From a virus, in the IMG/VR virus record IMGVR_UViG_3300035189_000005, positions 1 through 64,000 of that record: a DNA stretch of 64,000 bases. One strand, given 5' to 3'. Under the pieces are notes generated by a model, which was not told the origin of the DNA, ran no database searches, and saw nothing but the letters and a program-made list of their open reading frames with translations. Shown here in pieces: positions 24,250-31,951 of the stretch. Within the stretch, counting starts at the first letter, position 1. Every line of letters starts with the position of its first letter. The position numbers were made by a program, and so were the translations under genes.

Positions 24250-25452
24250 TCAGCAGAGAGCGTAATCGGCGTCCAGGATGCGAGTGTACATGTCTGGCAC
24301 CATTTTACCGATGTCAGCCTTGTGGCCCAAGAGCTGGGTGAACAAGGACGACAGCAGATTACTGCGGGCAATCTCGAACAGTTGACGGTTGTACTGCATA
24401 CGCAGGTCATCGCCATAGTTCGGCAGGCAACGGAAGCAATCGTGGATTGCAATCACTTCGAACGGCTTGGCAGGCAGGCTGTTGATCAACTCCAGCACAG
24501 TGCTGTAATCGACAATGCCTGCGTTGTCCAAGTGGATGTGATTGAGAATGCGAGCAGACAGGTAGCCAGACTCTTTGTAGTGGTCCCATAGAATGCGCAC
24601 CATTTCGGAGTCATAGTCATCTGCACCTGTATCATGTGCCTCGCAGTCATGCAGATAGCCCTTAACCTTTGCCACTTGGCTCGGGTTGTAGTTGCATCGA
24701 CGGATCATCTCGCGAACGATCATGCCATCCACGGAGTGAGTGGTGTTGGCCCCAAGGGATCGACCCTCTTCCACTGGCATGTTGACCATAGTGCTGACTT
24801 CGAATGGCTGATTGTCGAACATCACTGACTCAGTGATTTGACCCATGACAGTGATCTGCACATGGAAGTTGTCCGGCAAGGTCCACTTGTAGACCAGACG
24901 CTCTGGGTCCCAGATCGCCAGATAGGTCTTGTTGAGTTCCCACACTGCCGGAGTCTCAGACTCCATGGTGTTGTGGAACGTGGTGAGCAGGATGCCTTCG
25001 CCGAAGACCTGCTTGGGGATGGCCTGACTACCATAGAGCGAAGTCAGAATTGCTTCCTTAGTTTTGGCACGAGTGATCAGACCAGTTTGACCCAGATGGT
25101 TCAACATGGACTGGTACAGGCTCGTGTAGGCATCAGCACGGTGACCGACTCCAACCACGTTGCACAGCTTGGCAGCCATCTCGTCACCAGTCAGGCATGC
25201 AAGGATCTGCATACCAGAACAGGTGGCATCAAGGCTGATTGGGTAGCCCGAAGGCTTACCTGCCATGGTGTCTTCCCAGGCTTTAACGCCCGCGAAGAAC
25301 AGTGCAGGTTCCTTTGCAGTTTGCATCATGGACATCAGGTCGTGCTTGTGTTCCTCGAACCAAGCCAACCGAACATCCCAATCTTTGTTATCCAGACCAT
25401 AAGAACCGGCGATGTCCATCGCCAAATATTGCTTGCCAGTGAACTTCTGCAT
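24250..25452 (-). CDS. phage RNA polymerase large subunit, RNAP2 (N4 gp16-like)
   Basis: T7-type polymerase motifs are present: A (LDATCSGMQI, about residue 74), B (KTKEAILTSLYG, about 133) and C (AIHDCF, about 337). The N-terminal and T/DxxGR parts are missing because they lie in RNAP1. In N4 the two subunits form RNAPII, which transcribes middle genes. Length 400 aa matches gp16-type proteins. ATG has AAGGAG. A 63-aa zinc-ribbon-like gene lies between RNAP1 and RNAP2. Confidence 0.95.
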   Translation of the reverse strand: MQKFTGKQYLAMDIAGSYGLDNKDWDVRLAWFEEHKHDLMSMMQTAKEPALFFAGVKAWEDTMAGKPSGYPISLDATCSGMQILACLTGDEMAAKLCNVVGVGHRADAYTSLYQSMLNHLGQTGLITRAKTKEAILTSLYGSQAIPKQVFGEGILLTTFHNTMESETPAVWELNKTYLAIWDPERLVYKWTLPDNFHVQITVMGQITESVMFDNQPFEVSTMVNMPVEEGRSLGANTTHSVDGMIVREMIRRCNYNPSQVAKVKGYLHDCEAHDTGADDYDSEMVRILWDHYKESGYLSARILNHIHLDNAGIVDYSTVLELINSLPAKPFEVIAIHDCFRCLPNYGDDLRMQYNRQLFEIARSNLLSSLFTQLLGHKADIGKMVPDMYTRILDADYALC

Positions 25453-25489
25453 CTATAGCTCCTTGAGTTCGCTTGAACTGATATTTAAA

Positions 25490-25681
25490 TTACGGTTGTT
25501 TTGTTTCATCATACTCAAGCCACGCTTCATCATCACTGATGATTGCGCAGTGCTTGATCTGCGGATACACATGCGTACCGCACTGTGGACAGTAACTAGG
25601 TAAACGGGGGTTAACGTTACAGAACAGATGACCGCAGCAAGGCATCTTCAAAAGTCTGAAATGAATTCTTTCTTTACTCAT
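25490..25681 (-). CDS. small zinc-ribbon-like protein between RNAP subunit genes, 63 aa
   Basis: ATG at 25681 has GAGGTGG and overlaps the RNAP1 stop by four bases. It contains PCCGHLFC and later YCPQCG, four cysteines and a histidine in a zinc-ribbon layout, followed by an acidic tail. Being translated between the two polymerase subunits, it may be a transcription accessory factor; this is inference. Confidence 0.7.
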   Translation of the reverse strand: MSKERIHFRLLKMPCCGHLFCNVNPRLPSYCPQCGTHVYPQIKHCAIISDDEAWLEYDETKQP

Positions 25682-26499
25682 TCGACCACCTCTTGGTTGG
25701 CGAACAGGATGACTGCTTTGTTCCAGGCAGTACCTTGATAGTTGACGTGATAGCCTTGGCAATAGCTACGGCCACGTTTGTCATACTTGTGACCCAAGTG
25801 GAAAGTGTCACTGTGTTCCTGCACGATCTTCATTACGTCCTTGGCAGTCCGATCATACTTCTCGAATGCCTTTTTACGACGCATGAAGTCTTCTTTGGTT
25901 TCGTTCTCCTTGGGCTTGTCCAAGTTACGCCATTGGTTCTTAACCAGGTCAACGACACGTTGGTCAATGGTGAACTTCATGGCATTGCAGCGGTTGATGT
26001 GATCGAGACACACATCCTCGTCATGGTGGTTCTTCTTCAGGATGATAGAACCACCCGACGTGAACATGCCGGTGTCTTGGTTGGTCTTGACCTTCTTCGG
26101 TGGAACTACGAAGGGCAATGGATACTGGAAGCGATCCAACTCTTCCTGCACCTCATCCGTGATTGTGAAGCACACCACGAAGATCTGAAGTTGGGGATTC
26201 CAGTCCACCAAGTCGGCTTCCGCACACTTGGTGATCATGTCTGCTACTTGCTGTACATCAGCATAGTGACGCTTCAGTACACCGCACAGAGTTGAGAAAT
26301 CACAACGCTTATGCAATGCCATCTGAGCCAGCAAATCCAGGGCAAACCCTTCAGGAATGCCCTTGGCTTCGAAGTATTCAGCGAAGTCGAACGTCTCACA
26401 GTTGATGAACTCAGACTTGATCCGAGACATCAACTGATTCTTGTTGTACAACTTTTCCAGCTCACGTTGCTGAGCGATCAGTGTGATCTCTTGGTTCAT
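25678..26499 (-). CDS. phage RNA polymerase small subunit, RNAP1 (N4 gp15-like)
   Basis: This 273-residue protein is the N-terminal partner of the split T7-like polymerase. The T/DxxGR motif appears as YDKRGRSYC (about residue 243), followed by the segment QGYHVNYQGTAW. Its size and its position just upstream of RNAP2 match N4 gp15. Together they would transcribe the leftward middle genes. ATG has GGAG upstream. Confidence 0.93.
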   Translation of the reverse strand: MNQEITLIAQQRELEKLYNKNQLMSRIKSEFINCETFDFAEYFEAKGIPEGFALDLLAQMALHKRCDFSTLCGVLKRHYADVQQVADMITKCAEADLVDWNPQLQIFVVCFTITDEVQEELDRFQYPLPFVVPPKKVKTNQDTGMFTSGGSIILKKNHHDEDVCLDHINRCNAMKFTIDQRVVDLVKNQWRNLDKPKENETKEDFMRRKKAFEKYDRTAKDVMKIVQEHSDTFHLGHKYDKRGRSYCQGYHVNYQGTAWNKAVILFANQEVVE

Positions 26500-26511
26500 G
26501 CTTATTGCTCC

Positions 26512-26769
26512 TTAGTTGCCGTTGAATATCTTACGAGCCTGATCAGTTCTGTTCAGGATTGGCCCTACGGTATTGCGGATTGACTTGAGGAACTCACGCA
26601 GGCCAGCCTCATGCTTGAGCATGTAAGCCTTGCCGAGTTTCTCGTAGAAGTGAGTGATGAATGCATCATCACCATAACCAGCGAGTGCCTCAAGAGCACG
26701 CAACTCCGACTCACTAACAGTGAAGGTAGTTGTGATCTCGATGGCCGGAATACCAGTGATCTTGGCCAT
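26512..26769 (-). CDS. early protein, 85 aa, unknown
   Basis: Start overlaps the upstream stop (TAATG). Short beta start (IEITTTFTV), then helical with several aromatic residues. No motif recognised; cotranscribed with RNAP1. Confidence 0.65.
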   Translation of the reverse strand: MAKITGIPAIEITTTFTVSESELRALEALAGYGDDAFITHFYEKLGKAYMLKHEAGLREFLKSIRNTVGPILNRTDQARKIFNGN

Positions 26770-27152
26770 TAGAATGTACCCCAGTAGTTGTAGTCATCGC
26801 CCAGAATTGGACGCCAGATCTCATCGAAGAAGCAGTTCATGGAGGCACCTTTAAACATCGGTGCAATGTCCGTGTCTTTCAGACCCGCCAGACCACAACC
26901 AATACGGGTAACTTGGAAACCCATTTTGGGATGGCCTTTGGCATATGCCAGGAAGCCCTGAACATACTGAGCAATGCGCTCAAGAGGCATGGTCAGTACA
27001 TCCACATCTTTGGTTGGAATGGCCCAGCTATCACCACAATGGCCGTAGCTGAAACCATAACGGGCACCATGTTTCATGTACGCCGTCTTGGCTGCACCGG
27101 CACCATGGATACCGGATTCATTACTTCCAAACACGAATATCATCTTTGGCAT
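26769..27152 (-). CDS. A1S_2505-type phage non-structural protein (macro-domain-like)
   Basis: It begins MIFVFGSNESGIHGAGAAK and has DSWAIPTKD, LAYAKGHP and TRIGCGLAGLKDTDIAPMF, the conserved pattern of the A1S_2505 family found in many phages. The glycine-rich turns resemble nucleotide- or ADP-ribose-binding macro-like folds. The reaction is unknown; a role in ADP-ribose or NAD metabolism or anti-defence is only a guess. GGAG precedes ATG. Confidence 0.8.
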   Translation of the reverse strand: MPKMIFVFGSNESGIHGAGAAKTAYMKHGARYGFSYGHCGDSWAIPTKDVDVLTMPLERIAQYVQGFLAYAKGHPKMGFQVTRIGCGLAGLKDTDIAPMFKGASMNCFFDEIWRPILGDDYNYWGTF

Positions 27153-27223
27153 TTTGTTTCTCCTTGGTTCTAGTTGGCACTTTTTTAGTTGCCAGTTTAG
27201 TGTTGGGATTGCACCGAGAGCAT

Positions 27224-27577
27224 TTACACTCGGACATCGATTTCATGGTGTCGCGACAGATCATCATTGTATTTCTCAATCTGGGAGTAGACCCAGATGT
27301 TGCGGTTAATGTTTCGATGACAGTTATGGTTGTCCGACTCGATTTCAAAGTCGTAAATGTCATCATTGAAAGGCAAACGAGGACTCATTCCTTGTTCCTC
27401 GAATCGTCGTTGCAAATGCTTACGCATCTCCATCCTCCGATGTCCAGGCATCTCACCGAAATAGTAAATATTTCCGCAAAGCCCACAAGCACGGTTGAAC
27501 ATATTGGACTTCGCTCCGGCATACAGCCAAGCCAAATAGTCCATAAAGAACTTATGTAACAGTTGGTCGTTATTCAT
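27224..27577 (-). CDS. early protein with CxxC, 117 aa
   Basis: Has one CGLCG pair within an aromatic N-terminal half and a histidine-rich middle (GHRRMEMRKH). The C-terminus is hydrophilic. GGAG lies upstream, and a long hairpin lies before the gene. Function unknown. Confidence 0.7.
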   Translation of the reverse strand: MNNDQLLHKFFMDYLAWLYAGAKSNMFNRACGLCGNIYYFGEMPGHRRMEMRKHLQRRFEEQGMSPRLPFNDDIYDFEIESDNHNCHRNINRNIWVYSQIEKYNDDLSRHHEIDVRV

Positions 27578-27601
27578 GCACTATCTCCTGATTATCGCGA
27601 G

Positions 27602-27631
27602 GTCTCGGCTCCGCAGGAGCTGAGCCGAGAC
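27602..27631 (-). terminator. long GC-rich hairpin after the SLOG-domain gene
   Basis: Ten-base perfect stem GTCTCGGCTC/GAGCCGAGAC with a ten-base loop, seven bases past the SLOG gene stop. There is no T run, so it may be an mRNA stabiliser. It also contains a nested GCTCC/GGAGC hairpin with a three-base loop, a format that virion-RNAP promoters use, though the loop centre is not a purine. Confidence 0.5.
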
Positions 27632-27637
27632 ATACGC

Positions 27638-28420
27638 TTATTGTTTGGTGAACGCACAGAGTTCAATCCGATCTGCGATGTTGAACAGATCGAACACCGG
27701 GATGCCGAGGTGACGGGCAATGCGAATTGCTTGACCAGTGCCACCACCGCCTTTACCACCAGGGGTCCAGCAGATGATGCAGTCAGCCTTGGTATTGAGA
27801 TCGATGCCGACAACTTGTGGCACATTGCGTGCGTGCAAAGCCCTGGCACCTTCGGAGCATGCACCCCAGTTGGGATGGAATGCTGCTGCAATCTTCCATG
27901 CTTCTTGCTGGATTTCAGCAGGAGCAGTGCTGAAGTTGATGATTCGGTAATCATTAGATGGTGCACCATTGAAGCCAGCCCATGGGATGAAGATCTCCAT
28001 GAAGCCGTTGACCTTTTCAGCACCACGAGCAAATGCGTTGTCTGCACCATCAGCGAAACCGCTACGCAGAATCCAGCCTTGCTGACCCAACTGTTCACCA
28101 ATGGACTCCATCCATTCGAGTACATCTTCGGGAGTCTCACGACTGCCGATGCCTGCATAGATCTTCATCTTCTTTGGCTCCACTACGGTGTGTGGTTGTG
28201 GAAGGACTTGAATGCGGCGAGTACGCAGCACATTGTCCTTGTTGATTGGTGGGTGTTCAGACATGAACTGGTCGATGATTGGACTCAGATCCAACTCAAC
28301 GGATTCATGCTTACGCTTTGAGAATCCTTTGCGAGTTTGCTCACCTTCCTTGTGGTAGCGTTCTTCCCACTCTTCCATTGATTCCTTACGCAGTTGCTTT
28401 TTTCTTTTCCAGCTGGACAT
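27638..28420 (-). CDS. SLOG/DprA-like Rossmann protein with N-terminal extension
   Basis: From about residue 86 the sequence reads KIYAGIGSRETPEDVLEWME, then GFADGADNAFARGAE, FIPW, and CIICWTPGGKGGGGTGQAIRIA, the SLOG (DprA/LOG-type) nucleotide-binding pattern. The first 85 residues are highly charged and specific to this protein. SLOG proteins bind nucleotides or nucleotide-derived signals; in phages the role is unknown. It overlaps the HTH-like gene upstream. Confidence 0.85.
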   Translation of the reverse strand: MSSWKRKKQLRKESMEEWEERYHKEGEQTRKGFSKRKHESVELDLSPIIDQFMSEHPPINKDNVLRTRRIQVLPQPHTVVEPKKMKIYAGIGSRETPEDVLEWMESIGEQLGQQGWILRSGFADGADNAFARGAEKVNGFMEIFIPWAGFNGAPSNDYRIINFSTAPAEIQQEAWKIAAAFHPNWGACSEGARALHARNVPQVVGIDLNTKADCIICWTPGGKGGGGTGQAIRIARHLGIPVFDLFNIADRIELCAFTKQ

Positions 28421-28622
28421 TTTTCATCTCCCGTTTGGTGACTGCACTGTGAAACCAATTCATCAGGTCAGTCTTCTTGTAAAAGTGGACTGGTCGAGCG
28501 AAGCCACTCACCAATGCCACTTTAGGCAATGGATGGATAGTGGCTAGATACTCGATCTGTTTCTTGGTCTTGCCTACGGTCTTCGCCAATTCAGCAAGCC
28601 CCATCACTGGTGGCCTAGACAT
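28386..28622 (-). CDS. small helix-turn-helix-like protein, 78 aa
   Basis: Residues about 7-30 (GLAELAKTVGKTKKQIEYLA) look like a short winged or excisionase-type DNA-binding helix pair, followed by a segment rich in aromatic and basic residues (PVHFYKKTDLMNWF) seen in excisionase-like domains. Probably a DNA-binding regulator. It overlaps genes on both sides. Confidence 0.65.
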   Translation of the reverse strand: MSRPPVMGLAELAKTVGKTKKQIEYLATIHPLPKVALVSGFARPVHFYKKTDLMNWFHSAVTKREMKNVQLEKKKATA

Positions 28623-28797
28623 GGAGATTGTTGGACTCCACGTGTGCTACCAGTTGTTCGATGGTTTCCTCGAACTCAGTGCGTTGCACTGTCCCTTCAG
28701 GCAATGTCATTGCCAGGGTGATGAGATTGGCCTTGGCCTTCTCCCACGAGGAACGACGAATTACCTTCAGCAATACTTCAGCGGCTGGTCTGTCCAT
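28615..28797 (-). CDS. small helical early protein, 60 aa
   Basis: Start overlaps the upstream stop (TAATG) and the stop overlaps the next start, so it is part of a coupled chain. Fully helical sequence with balanced charge. Unknown function. Confidence 0.6.
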   Translation of the reverse strand: MDRPAAEVLLKVIRRSSWEKAKANLITLAMTLPEGTVQRTEFEETIEQLVAHVESNNLHV

Positions 28798-29042
28798 TAG
28801 AACTGTCCATTTGTGTACGGTGGTTGATACCCCAACTCTGCTAGCTGATCACGTAGACCTTGATCAAACTCTTTGCAGATCCGGGTGTTGTTGAACTGAC
28901 CATCGCTGAGGTCATAGAGATGATCAGCCATTGCTGACTTGTCGAGGCTCTTGCTCAGTGACACACGAGCACAGCGACGACCATTCTCATAGGCCTCAAC
29001 GTTGGTTGGTCCCTTGAACCATTTAAGGAGTTGCTTGATCAC
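28797..29042 (-). CDS. early protein, 81 aa, unknown
   Basis: GTG at 29042 with TTGGAGG nine bases upstream is preferred to a GTG at 29075 without a site. Basic helical start (IKQLLKWFKGP) and a hydrophilic body with aspartates. Part of the coupled early chain. Confidence 0.6.
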   Translation of the reverse strand: MIKQLLKWFKGPTNVEAYENGRRCARVSLSKSLDKSAMADHLYDLSDGQFNNTRICKEFDQGLRDQLAELGYQPPYTNGQF

Positions 29043-29247
29043 CAGTTGGTTCCTCCAAGTTATCTGCAACGACACCCATCACTTCGATGAGTTGGAAGAC
29101 ATCATGCCCAGGCTCACACTCAAACTCAGCAGGCCAGTTCCTGAGCATGGTTGAGAGTGTGTCCTTTGCATCCTTGATTGCATTGGCAAGATGCTTCCGC
29201 CGCACATGCAACGGAGCATCACCGGAAGTGAGCCGTCCCTTCCTCAT
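29023..29247 (-). CDS. early protein, 74 aa, unknown
   Basis: ATG overlaps the upstream stop. Basic N-terminus (RKGRLTSG, HVRRKHLANAI) and acidic C-terminus. No motif recognised. Confidence 0.6.
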   Translation of the reverse strand: MRKGRLTSGDAPLHVRRKHLANAIKDAKDTLSTMLRNWPAEFECEPGHDVFQLIEVMGVVADNLEEPTGDQATP

Positions 29248-29522
29248 ACCTGGAATGCCAAGTAGAGAAGACAGGCAGCACCCACCAAGCAGATGATAAT
29301 CACCTGTTTAGTGATCGATTCGATAAACGATTCCTTACGTTCACGTTCCCAGAGCACACGACGACGTTGCATCAGCTTGTCCAACTTTGGGCCGAGAATG
29401 CTGATACGACGCTGAGCTTCACTCTTCGAGTAACCGGAGGTGTGACGGATGTTTTGGATCTTGGCGATGCGCTCAATGATCCAGCTAATCCTCAAGCTCA
29501 AGATTGTTGTACGAATACCCAT
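29244..29522 (-). CDS. small membrane protein, 92 aa, C-terminal anchor
   Basis: ATG at 29522 has GGAGAA. The first 70 residues are basic and helical; the last 20 (QVIIICLVGAACLLYLAFQV) form one transmembrane segment, giving a tail-anchored topology with a cytoplasmic basic domain. It could act at the inner membrane early in infection. Confidence 0.7.
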   Translation of the reverse strand: MGIRTTILSLRISWIIERIAKIQNIRHTSGYSKSEAQRRISILGPKLDKLMQRRRVLWERERKESFIESITKQVIIICLVGAACLLYLAFQV

Positions 29523-29549
29523 GTTGTTTCTCCAAGATAGGTCTAACAA

Positions 29550-30023
29550 TTACACCATCCAGTAAATGGTGGATTCGGTTTCGATACGACCGGAGGTTGC
29601 TTCCACACTGACCATGCGATCAGTACGGATCTCCTTACCATCGACTGTACCCATTAGGAAGAAACCGCCATTGCGGTGAGGGAAGATTGTCGGATGACGA
29701 ATCACCTTCTCAGGCTTGGTGATTTGCTTCGGAGTTGAGTCCAGCAATGTGCCCTGGGTCAGGGACTGGTACTCAGTAGCAGCACGCTTATCTTCCTCCA
29801 CGATTCGCATACCCAACTTGGTGTAGCCACCCCATGTGGGATAGACACTGCTCCATAGCAAATCCGTACCGTCATACGAATGGATCTCAATGTGGGACAT
29901 TGGGCTGTTGTCTTTCAGCAAAGCCCGACTGTCAGATGCCAGAATGGCGAGACTAACATCGTTGATCACATTGCTATTCACACAGCCATTTTTGAAGATG
30001 GTGACACGGGTAAATCCAGCCAT
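29550..30023 (-). CDS. early protein, 157 aa, unknown
   Basis: AGGAG before ATG. Beta-rich sequence (FTRVTIFKNGCVNSNVINDV), with a conserved-looking HRNGGFFLMGTVDGKEI stretch near the C-terminus. No cysteines arranged for metal, no membrane segment. Function unknown. Confidence 0.7.
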   Translation of the reverse strand: MAGFTRVTIFKNGCVNSNVINDVSLAILASDSRALLKDNSPMSHIEIHSYDGTDLLWSSVYPTWGGYTKLGMRIVEEDKRAATEYQSLTQGTLLDSTPKQITKPEKVIRHPTIFPHRNGGFFLMGTVDGKEIRTDRMVSVEATSGRIETESTIYWMV

Positions 30024-30103
30024 GATGAGTGCTCCTACAGTTTAGGTTGCTTTAGTCGATTTGGGTCTGAAAGTTCAACTTACATTACAGGTGAAGTTGA
30101 AAT

Positions 30104-30129
30104 GAAAAGGGACACTCGGATGAGTGTCC
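30104..30129 (-). terminator. rho-independent terminator
   Basis: Nine-base stem GGGACACTC/GAGTGTCCC with loop ATCC, then TTTTC in the leftward direction, nine bases past the stop of the 30139-30549 gene. Confidence 0.88.
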
Positions 30130-30138
30130 CTTGGGGTT

Positions 30139-30549
30139 TTACAGCGACAGCGGTTGCAGGAACGGATTTTCATGGGCAGCCACGGTTGGTGCTTCGTCGT
30201 TGACGTGACGCAACTCGATCTGAAGGTTCAGGATACGAGTTTCGCCCGGTGCCAGGGTCTTGGCCAGATCCACGATCTGGTCATGCAGTGCATTGCGAGC
30301 CTGTTGCTGTGCAGCCCAGGTTGCATTGCGGCTGTTGACCGGCAGTGGTTCAACGTTGTCCAGCGGGATACCGACCGGCAACGAGATGAAGCGTGGTTCG
30401 TCTTCGCCTTCCAGTACGACACCGGCCTGGTAACCGATGTTCAGCCAGAACTGAGCCTTTGGACGCTCATCACGAGCATTAGCTTTCGGAGTAGCAGCGG
30501 ATGCAGTGCCGAAGGTCTTTTTGAAGTCAACGCCAGAATTCATAGCCAT
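30139..30549 (-). CDS. early protein, 136 aa, unknown
   Basis: ATG at 30549 follows AGGAG. The sequence is soluble, with GVDFKKTFGTA near the N-terminus, a FWLNIGYQAGVVLEG strand region and a helical AAQQQARNALHDQIVDLAK segment. Size and early position recall the small conserved gene before the RNA polymerase genes of N4, but I cannot confirm homology. It is closed by its own terminator, which implies strong expression. Confidence 0.7.
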   Translation of the reverse strand: MAMNSGVDFKKTFGTASAATPKANARDERPKAQFWLNIGYQAGVVLEGEDEPRFISLPVGIPLDNVEPLPVNSRNATWAAQQQARNALHDQIVDLAKTLAPGETRILNLQIELRHVNDEAPTVAAHENPFLQPLSL

Positions 30550-30617
30550 GGTGAATCTCCTAAAGTGAGTGGACAGAATTGTCCCCATTGCACACTCAGT
30601 GAATGTGCAAGAGTGGA

Positions 30618-30809
30618 TCAGAACTGTTTTACAGCGTCATACGCTGCCATTAATGCCTCCCTCAGCGAGTAATCACGGAAGGATTTATTGCCTACCTTTA
30701 CCACCCAGCTACGAGTTGCATCGTCCTGGAAGAAAGTGACTGTGGTGTCAGTACCATTTTCGATGTAACCGGCAAGCTCTCGCAGTCTGTCTATGGTGTC
30801 ATTATCCAT
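30618..30809 (-). CDS. small early protein, 63 aa
   Basis: ATG at 30809 (MDNDTIDRL) with GAGGA upstream; the longer frame to 31097 conflicts with two small genes and is rejected. Acidic helix first, then a short beta segment (DTTVTFFQDDATRSWVVKV) and a helical end. Unknown. Confidence 0.6.
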   Translation of the reverse strand: MDNDTIDRLRELAGYIENGTDTTVTFFQDDATRSWVVKVGNKSFRDYSLREALMAAYDAVKQF

Positions 30810-30813
30810 TGGT

Positions 30814-30972
30814 TCAGTCCTCGGTTTCAGCAGACCAGTCATGGTCTTTGCCTTTGCACTGTTCGTGGTAACCACCACAGCAGGCATAGCATTCACCACA
30901 TTTACCAGCAGCCTTGGCCGCTGCGATCTCTTGAACAGGTTCTTCAATCTTGTCATTGCTAGTGATGAACAT
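30814..30972 (-). CDS. cysteine-rich mini-protein, 52 aa
   Basis: ATG at 30972 has CCGAGGAT upstream. It contains a compact cluster KCGECYACCGGYHEQCKG with five cysteines and a histidine, likely one zinc site. It is the first gene after the predicted virion-RNAP promoter at 31003-31015, so it would be expressed at the start of infection. Confidence 0.6.
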   Translation of the reverse strand: MFITSNDKIEEPVQEIAAAKAAGKCGECYACCGGYHEQCKGKDHDWSAETED

Positions 30973-31002
30973 GGATCTATCCTCGGTTGATGATTCTCAC
31001 CA

Positions 31003-31015
31003 GCCGCAGAGCGGC
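31003..31015 (-). promoter_or_regulatory. candidate virion-RNAP early promoter hairpin
   Basis: The plus strand, which is the template for leftward transcription, reads GCCGC AGA GCGGC: a 5 bp stem with a three-base purine loop. N4 virion RNAP recognises such template-strand hairpins with the loop centre near -11. Transcription would then begin near 30998 and give a leader of about 26 bases to the 52-aa gene. Confidence 0.65.
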
Positions 31016-31023
31016 AGCTTATG

Positions 31024-31209
31024 TCAGTCGTAGTAGTCAGCAGGCAGAGTGCAGACCGATGGGTTGGTAGCAACGCCACCATTCCAGCGCAATACACGTA
31101 CTGTCAGGTTAGCCCATTTCAGTGCCTGTTCAGCACTGCCTACTACGCGATACAGATTCTGTTCGTTGCCATCACGGTCACTGACAGTCAACTCAGCAAG
31201 ACGTAGCAT
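31024..31209 (-). CDS. small early protein, 61 aa
   Basis: ATG at 31209 with GGGAGAGGAG. Short beta-type domain (LAELTVSDRDGNEQNLYRVV) with acidic ends. Directly upstream gene is the 49-aa membrane protein, one base apart from its stop. Function unknown. Confidence 0.6.
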   Translation of the reverse strand: MLRLAELTVSDRDGNEQNLYRVVGSAEQALKWANLTVRVLRWNGGVATNPSVCTLPADYYD

Positions 31210-31210
31210 T

Positions 31211-31360
31211 TTAGTACTCCTCTCCCAGTGCACAGAGACATGCGAAGGTGACAACCACCTGCACAGCGATTGCCAATGCCCAGTGGAGATTCCCAAACAG
31301 GAAAGCACCAACGATGAACATTGTTATTGCTCCAAGTAGAAAAGCGATTAGCTGATTCAT
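31211..31360 (-). CDS. tiny membrane protein, 49 aa, two transmembrane segments
   Basis: A short frame with two hydrophobic segments (FLLGAITMFIVGAFLFG and LAIAVQVVVTFACLCAL) separated by a short HW-containing turn, ending in EEY. The ribosome site is weak (AGGA at 13 bases). It is close-packed with the 61-aa gene, which supports it. A host-membrane effector is possible. Confidence 0.5.
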   Translation of the reverse strand: MNQLIAFLLGAITMFIVGAFLFGNLHWALAIAVQVVVTFACLCALGEEY

Positions 31361-31578
31361 TGATCGTGAATTCCTGAATGGGATTTAGGGTTGGTACTGG
31401 TTACGTGAAGGGATGATTAGGGATTAGGAAATGTCTAATAGACTAGTGAGATTTACTGGTATCACACTCCCATCCGTCATCTCTCTCATGTAGAGATGCT
31501 ATCCAGGGATGGATCTATCCATCCTTGTTACCTATCCCTAACGCAACCAGGGTTACCACCGAAGTGATAACCCGAAGG
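31361..31578 (-). other. early intergenic region with several hairpins
   Basis: No gene is seen. Leftward it holds TAACC TTCG GGTTA overlapping the stop of the upstream gene, a CAC TTCG GTG hairpin, GGATGGA/TCCATCC (7 bp, loop TAGA) and CATCTCT/AGAGATG (7 bp, 7-base loop). The first pair could terminate the 31579-31902 transcript. The region may also lie near the genome end. Confidence 0.5.
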
Positions 31579-31902
31579 TTACGCAGTAGTTGCAGGACGC
31601 AGCAGCGAAGTGAAGGTGTTATACGATTGCTCGTAGAACTGAGCGTGATCTGCCGATTGGAGGCAGAACTTTTGAACCTTGAGCTTGGCTTGAGCCTGCT
31701 CGAAGGATTTCTCTTGAATGAGGGTCTCGATGAAGACCTCTTTGTCAGCGACCTGACGGATACGCTGGTTGTCAGCAGCAGCAGTTACGAAGCTGGTGAG
31801 CATACCGACGCCAGTGTTGGCAGCATCCAGAGTGGAAGTGACAGTGTTTGCAGTGGCTTGCACAGTGTTGAGCAGAGCACCGAAGGTAAGACGAGTAGAC
31901 AT
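31579..31902 (-). CDS. early helical protein, 107 aa
   Basis: ATG at 31902 after GGAG. Almost wholly helical: an Ala/Thr-rich N-terminal half (NTVQATANTVTSTLDAANTG) that could touch membrane weakly, and a charged Gln-rich half. It is the first gene after the predicted promoter hairpin at 31939-31951, so it should be among the first genes expressed. Confidence 0.7.
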   Translation of the reverse strand: MSTRLTFGALLNTVQATANTVTSTLDAANTGVGMLTSFVTAAADNQRIRQVADKEVFIETLIQEKSFEQAQAKLKVQKFCLQSADHAQFYEQSYNTFTSLLRPATTA

Positions 31903-31938
31903 GGTAGGACTCCTAAGTAGTAGCCGAAATGGCCAGAA

Positions 31939-31951
31939 GGCGCAGAGCGCC
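31939..31951 (-). promoter_or_regulatory. candidate virion-RNAP early promoter hairpin
   Basis: The plus (template) strand reads GGCGC AGA GCGCC, a 5 bp stem and purine triloop, the same loop as the hairpin at 31003-31015. Predicted start near 31934 would give a leader of about 30 bases to the 107-aa early gene. Upstream (31990-32036) are two more GC hairpins, GTACC/GGTAC and CACGGG/CCCGTG, whose role is unclear. Confidence 0.65.
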
